64,000 nt of DNA. It comes from Phymorhynchus buccinoides. Taxonomy: Eukaryota; Mollusca; Gastropoda; Neogastropoda; Raphitomidae. A program made the translations under genes and the position numbers. Below are positions 61,589-64,000 of this stretch, in pieces. Position 1 is the stretch's first letter, and each line of letters begins with the position of its first letter. The notes beneath the pieces were generated by a model that had not been told where the DNA came from, made no database searches, and saw only the letters and a list, made by a program, of their open reading frames with translations. The stretch is from NCBI GenBank assembly GCA_017654935.2, contig CM065713.1, positions 10,433,406 to 10,497,405 of the forward strand, read 5' to 3'.

Positions 61589-62153
61589 AGGTGGACTCGA
61601 ACGGATGAGTTTTTGCAAGAAACACGTCGAGATCACCAGAAAGACAGCCTTTTCAAGGATCGGAACACTCACTGCTCTGGTTTCTTAGAAATTAAACCGT
61701 CAAAACGGCGATTTTTCCTTGGCGGAGATGCCGGAGAGAGTAGCCATTTTGGATGGGGTGGGTGGAGGTCACTCATTGTGGTTGAAGCGTTTTCTTTTTT
61801 TGTAGTGCAGTAAAAAAAAAAAAAGAGGAGCTATTTCTTTTGTTGTGAGCGAAACTCCTTTAGATAAACTGTATAACATTAAAAATAAAAAAATAAAAAG
61901 GCTTGTATTGCAAAAAGTTCGTGCAAACGATTTGGTCTAAACACAGGCGACCATTCAAAAAGAGACGGCAAACGCCTTCTCTTTGGGTGAAAGAATTTGA
62001 CTTCCAGCACCTCCGCCAAGGAGGAATCGCCTTTTTGACGGCTTGATTTCTGGGAAACCAGAGCAAAGTGAGTGTTGCGATCTCTGTAAAGGGTGTTTTC
62101 CTGCTGATCTGGACGTGTTATTCTTGCAAAAACTCATCCGTCAGGGTGCCCCT
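61589..62153. mobile_element. TTAA-flanked foldback MITE, 565 bp (block B)
   Basis: TTAA occurs at 61585-61588 and 62154-62157. The left arm begins AGGTGGACTCGAACGGATGA and the right arm ends CATCCGTCAGGGTGCCCCT. The two halves are nearly complementary for about 200 bp (the AAGAAACACGTC, AACACTCACT and CTCCGCCAAGGA blocks appear inverted). TTAA duplication suggests a piggyBac-like transposase source. There is no coding capacity. Confidence 0.82.
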
Positions 62154-62407
62154 TTAACACAACAGAGGTGGAGGGGTATTACAAGGGTTTTATACACCCC
62201 ACCCTCCCACCCCTTTAAAAAAACAAGAAGAGGGGAAACCTACCTTGTCAACACTTTGAATTTCATGTATTATGTACATAATTCCATGCCAGAGTTATGG
62301 CTTATTCTCCCGGTGGAGGCCATCCATTTTACTTTTAATTATTATCAGCGTCTGGGGGGTTAAATTCCCAGACCCTTCTGCACAAAGCTGTTTCATGACT
62401 AGTGGGC

Positions 62408-62441
<34 letters not shown>

Positions 62442-62464
62442 ACACACTCACACACACACACACA

Positions 62465-62534
<70 letters not shown>
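62408..62534. repeat. CA microsatellite (block B)
   Basis: (CA)n about 250 bp upstream of exon 3. Confidence 0.95.
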
Positions 62535-62535
<1 letters not shown>

Positions 62536-62677
62536 TTAAAGTTCAAACAAAAAAACCTCTGAACCTTCTCTAAACTCTCTCTTTCGTTCTACCTTTGTAT
62601 GTGTATCACAAACAGATTGGAAGAATAGACTGCCTAAAATCTTTATCCTTACATAGTAAAGTTTTCAGTTTTAGTTT

Positions 62678-62685
<8 letters not shown>

Positions 62686-62761
<76 letters not shown>
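62686..62761 (+). repeat. CT microsatellite next to the exon 3 acceptor
   Basis: Pure (CT)n of about 75 bp ending 28 bp before the AG of exon 3. It extends the polypyrimidine tract. The block A counterpart is 11682-11753. Confidence 0.93.
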
Positions 62762-62764
<3 letters not shown>

Positions 62765-62789
62765 TGTTTTTCTTTATCCAAACATAAAG

Positions 62790-63014
62790 CTCTGGTTAGT
62801 GCTTTGGTTGGCAACGCTGACGGAGTGGCTCAGCTTACTGACCAAAGTTTGACAAACGTCAGCGTTTCCGGGAGTCTGACCAGCAGACCCATCAGCCTGA
62901 CCCTGAACCAAGCAGGCTGCAACGATGGTGGGAGGTACCAGTGCTTTGCCCTCTACTTGGACAGTGGATTTACGCAATTCAACCTAGTAAAGGAAGCGGA
63001 TCTGGAGTTGGAAG
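62790..63014 (+). CDS. Ig-domain secreted protein, exon 3 (second half of Ig domain 1)
   Basis: The exon is 225 nt, phase 1-1. The acceptor is catAAAG ending at 62789, preceded by a pyrimidine-rich stretch and a long (CT)n run. The donor is GTGAGC at 63015. It joins exon 2 through a split Thr codon and encodes residues 76-149. The key motif is CNDGGRYQC: Cys126 is the second canonical Ig cysteine within the DxGxYxC signature, with an extra Cys118 eight residues before it. The CxDxGxYxC pattern is, to my knowledge, common in molluscan Ig proteins. Strand G is FNLVKEADLELE. Frameshifted copies are at 11782-12019 (plus) and 19332-19555 (minus). The next exon in this copy lies beyond the window edge. 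Confidence 0.85.
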
Positions 63015-63342
63015 GTGAGCTAGCTAGGCTTTGTATGGGATCCGAATTGTGGTTGTGGTTGACACTGTGTTGGGGTTGCGTTTTGTTGCTGTATTGTGTT
63101 GTGCTCTGTTCTATTTTTCTGTATTGCAGTGGTCGATGCTGTGTTGGGGTTGCGTTTTGTTGCTGTATTGTACTGTATTGTATTGTGCTCTGTTCTATTT
63201 TTCTGTATTGCGGTGTATTACTTTTGCTGTGTATGAGGGCACAATAATGCAATGTAGTGTGCTGCATTGCACTTTACATAACTGATTTTTACTCAACTTC
63301 TTCGTGCCGTACTGTACTATAAAGAACTGTACATTAACACCA

Positions 63343-63690
63343 GCCGACGTTGCGCAGTGGTAGCATATCCGATTAGTGACTGTTCAAACTCTATAAGAAA
63401 GGCGAGGGTTAAGGGGTCCTGGACTGGCTCCTACCCTGACTGAGCTATGGGCTCAAAGAGAAGACTGAAGCCACACAGTCGAGCTTCATCCACTTCATGG
63501 ATGCGAATCTGAGAGTGTTGATCTAAGTTTCTGACCAACATAGCATATGTCTGTATCTATTGGGGCTGGTTGATGCCAAGATATCATTATGAAAGGAAGT
63601 ATAAGCGTACAGCCCTGTTATGTAGTCTCAGACCAATAAGGAACTCCATAGCATCATCAACATCATAATCATCATCATCTCCATCAATGA
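63343..63690 (+). repeat. tRNA-derived SINE (block B)
   Basis: It begins GCCGACGTTGCGCAGTGGTA, which resembles a tRNA 5' end with an A box. A weak B-box-like GGGTTAAGGGGTCC follows at 63406-63420. A 230-bp body follows, then an (ATC)n-type tail (63651-63688). The overall plan is that of a tRNA SINE; the B box is degenerate. Copies are at 12356-12712 and, inverted, 18670-19006. Confidence 0.65.
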
Positions 63691-64000
63691 TTATAAAAAA
63701 ATGTCTCAGGTTCTGTGGCCTTGCATGCCCTGCTGTCATGATGACCTCAGTTTCAATTTCCAATCCAGTCTATGTCCTTGGTGCGTTCGGGTCCAAGTGA
63801 TATGGATCAGTGTGTTCTGGGGGGCTGTCGATGGACGGGTGTAGCGGCGCCCTCGGTGGAGGATTCACACTGGCTCCACGACTTGTGGCATTATTGTTGT
63901 CAGTAGGGGGCTTAGCAGGTGGTGTCCTGCATACGTTAGCTGAGAACAGGCTCCACTGAACTCCACCGAAGTGACTCAGCAGCCGTGCAGTGTCTCCTCT

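Overview
The window is AT-rich eukaryotic DNA with very many microsatellites and nested transposable elements. Its few host coding pieces are short exons separated by long introns. The mix of CR1/L2-type LINEs, tRNA-derived SINEs, TTAA- and 8-bp-duplication MITEs, a retroelement-type hammerhead ribozyme and a CxDxGxYxC immunoglobulin fold points to a lophotrochozoan animal, probably a gastropod mollusc. That assignment is inference.

Host gene. One plus-strand gene can be assembled from splice signals and codon phase. A signal-peptide exon (43973-44018, phase-1 donor) joins an exon at 52237-52413 (phase 1-1) and one at 62790-63014 (phase 1-1). Together they encode a secretion signal and one complete Ig-like domain (Cys48/Cys126). 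A fourth exon, the start of a second Ig domain, lies past the right edge here but is visible in a duplicate at 14342-14481. Intron 1 (8.2 kb) and intron 2 (10.4 kb) are filled with mobile elements.

Layout. 1-15707 (block A) is a direct, patchily degraded duplicate of 51765-64000 (block B): exons 2 and 3, a 52-bp satellite, a LINE, MITEs and a SINE recur in the same order. 15709-22940 (block A') is the same material inverted, so about 8280-22940 is a giant palindrome centred at 15708 inside a 22-bp satellite. A' stops at a run of exactly 500 N (22941-23440). Near-identity in some patches and dense random indels in others suggest unpolished fold-back reads beside a gap, although a real inverted duplication cannot be excluded. 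23441-43970 is intergenic or repeat DNA with foldback and hAT-like MITEs, SINE fragments, an RNase H-bearing LINE fragment and a hammerhead-ribozyme element. 44019-52236 (intron 1) holds a three-layer nest: an old minus-strand CR1-like LINE, split by a hAT-type MITE with a perfect 8-bp target duplication, itself split by a nearly complete L2-type LINE. 52414-64000 continues the Ig gene, with a second LINE in intron 2.

Most long open frames are translations of CT/GA or CA/TG microsatellites and are not reported as genes. The most interesting items are the hammerhead ribozyme (42380-42428, minus), the reconstructed Ig gene, the giant palindrome, and the hAT MITE family carrying arrays of AACCGGTT.
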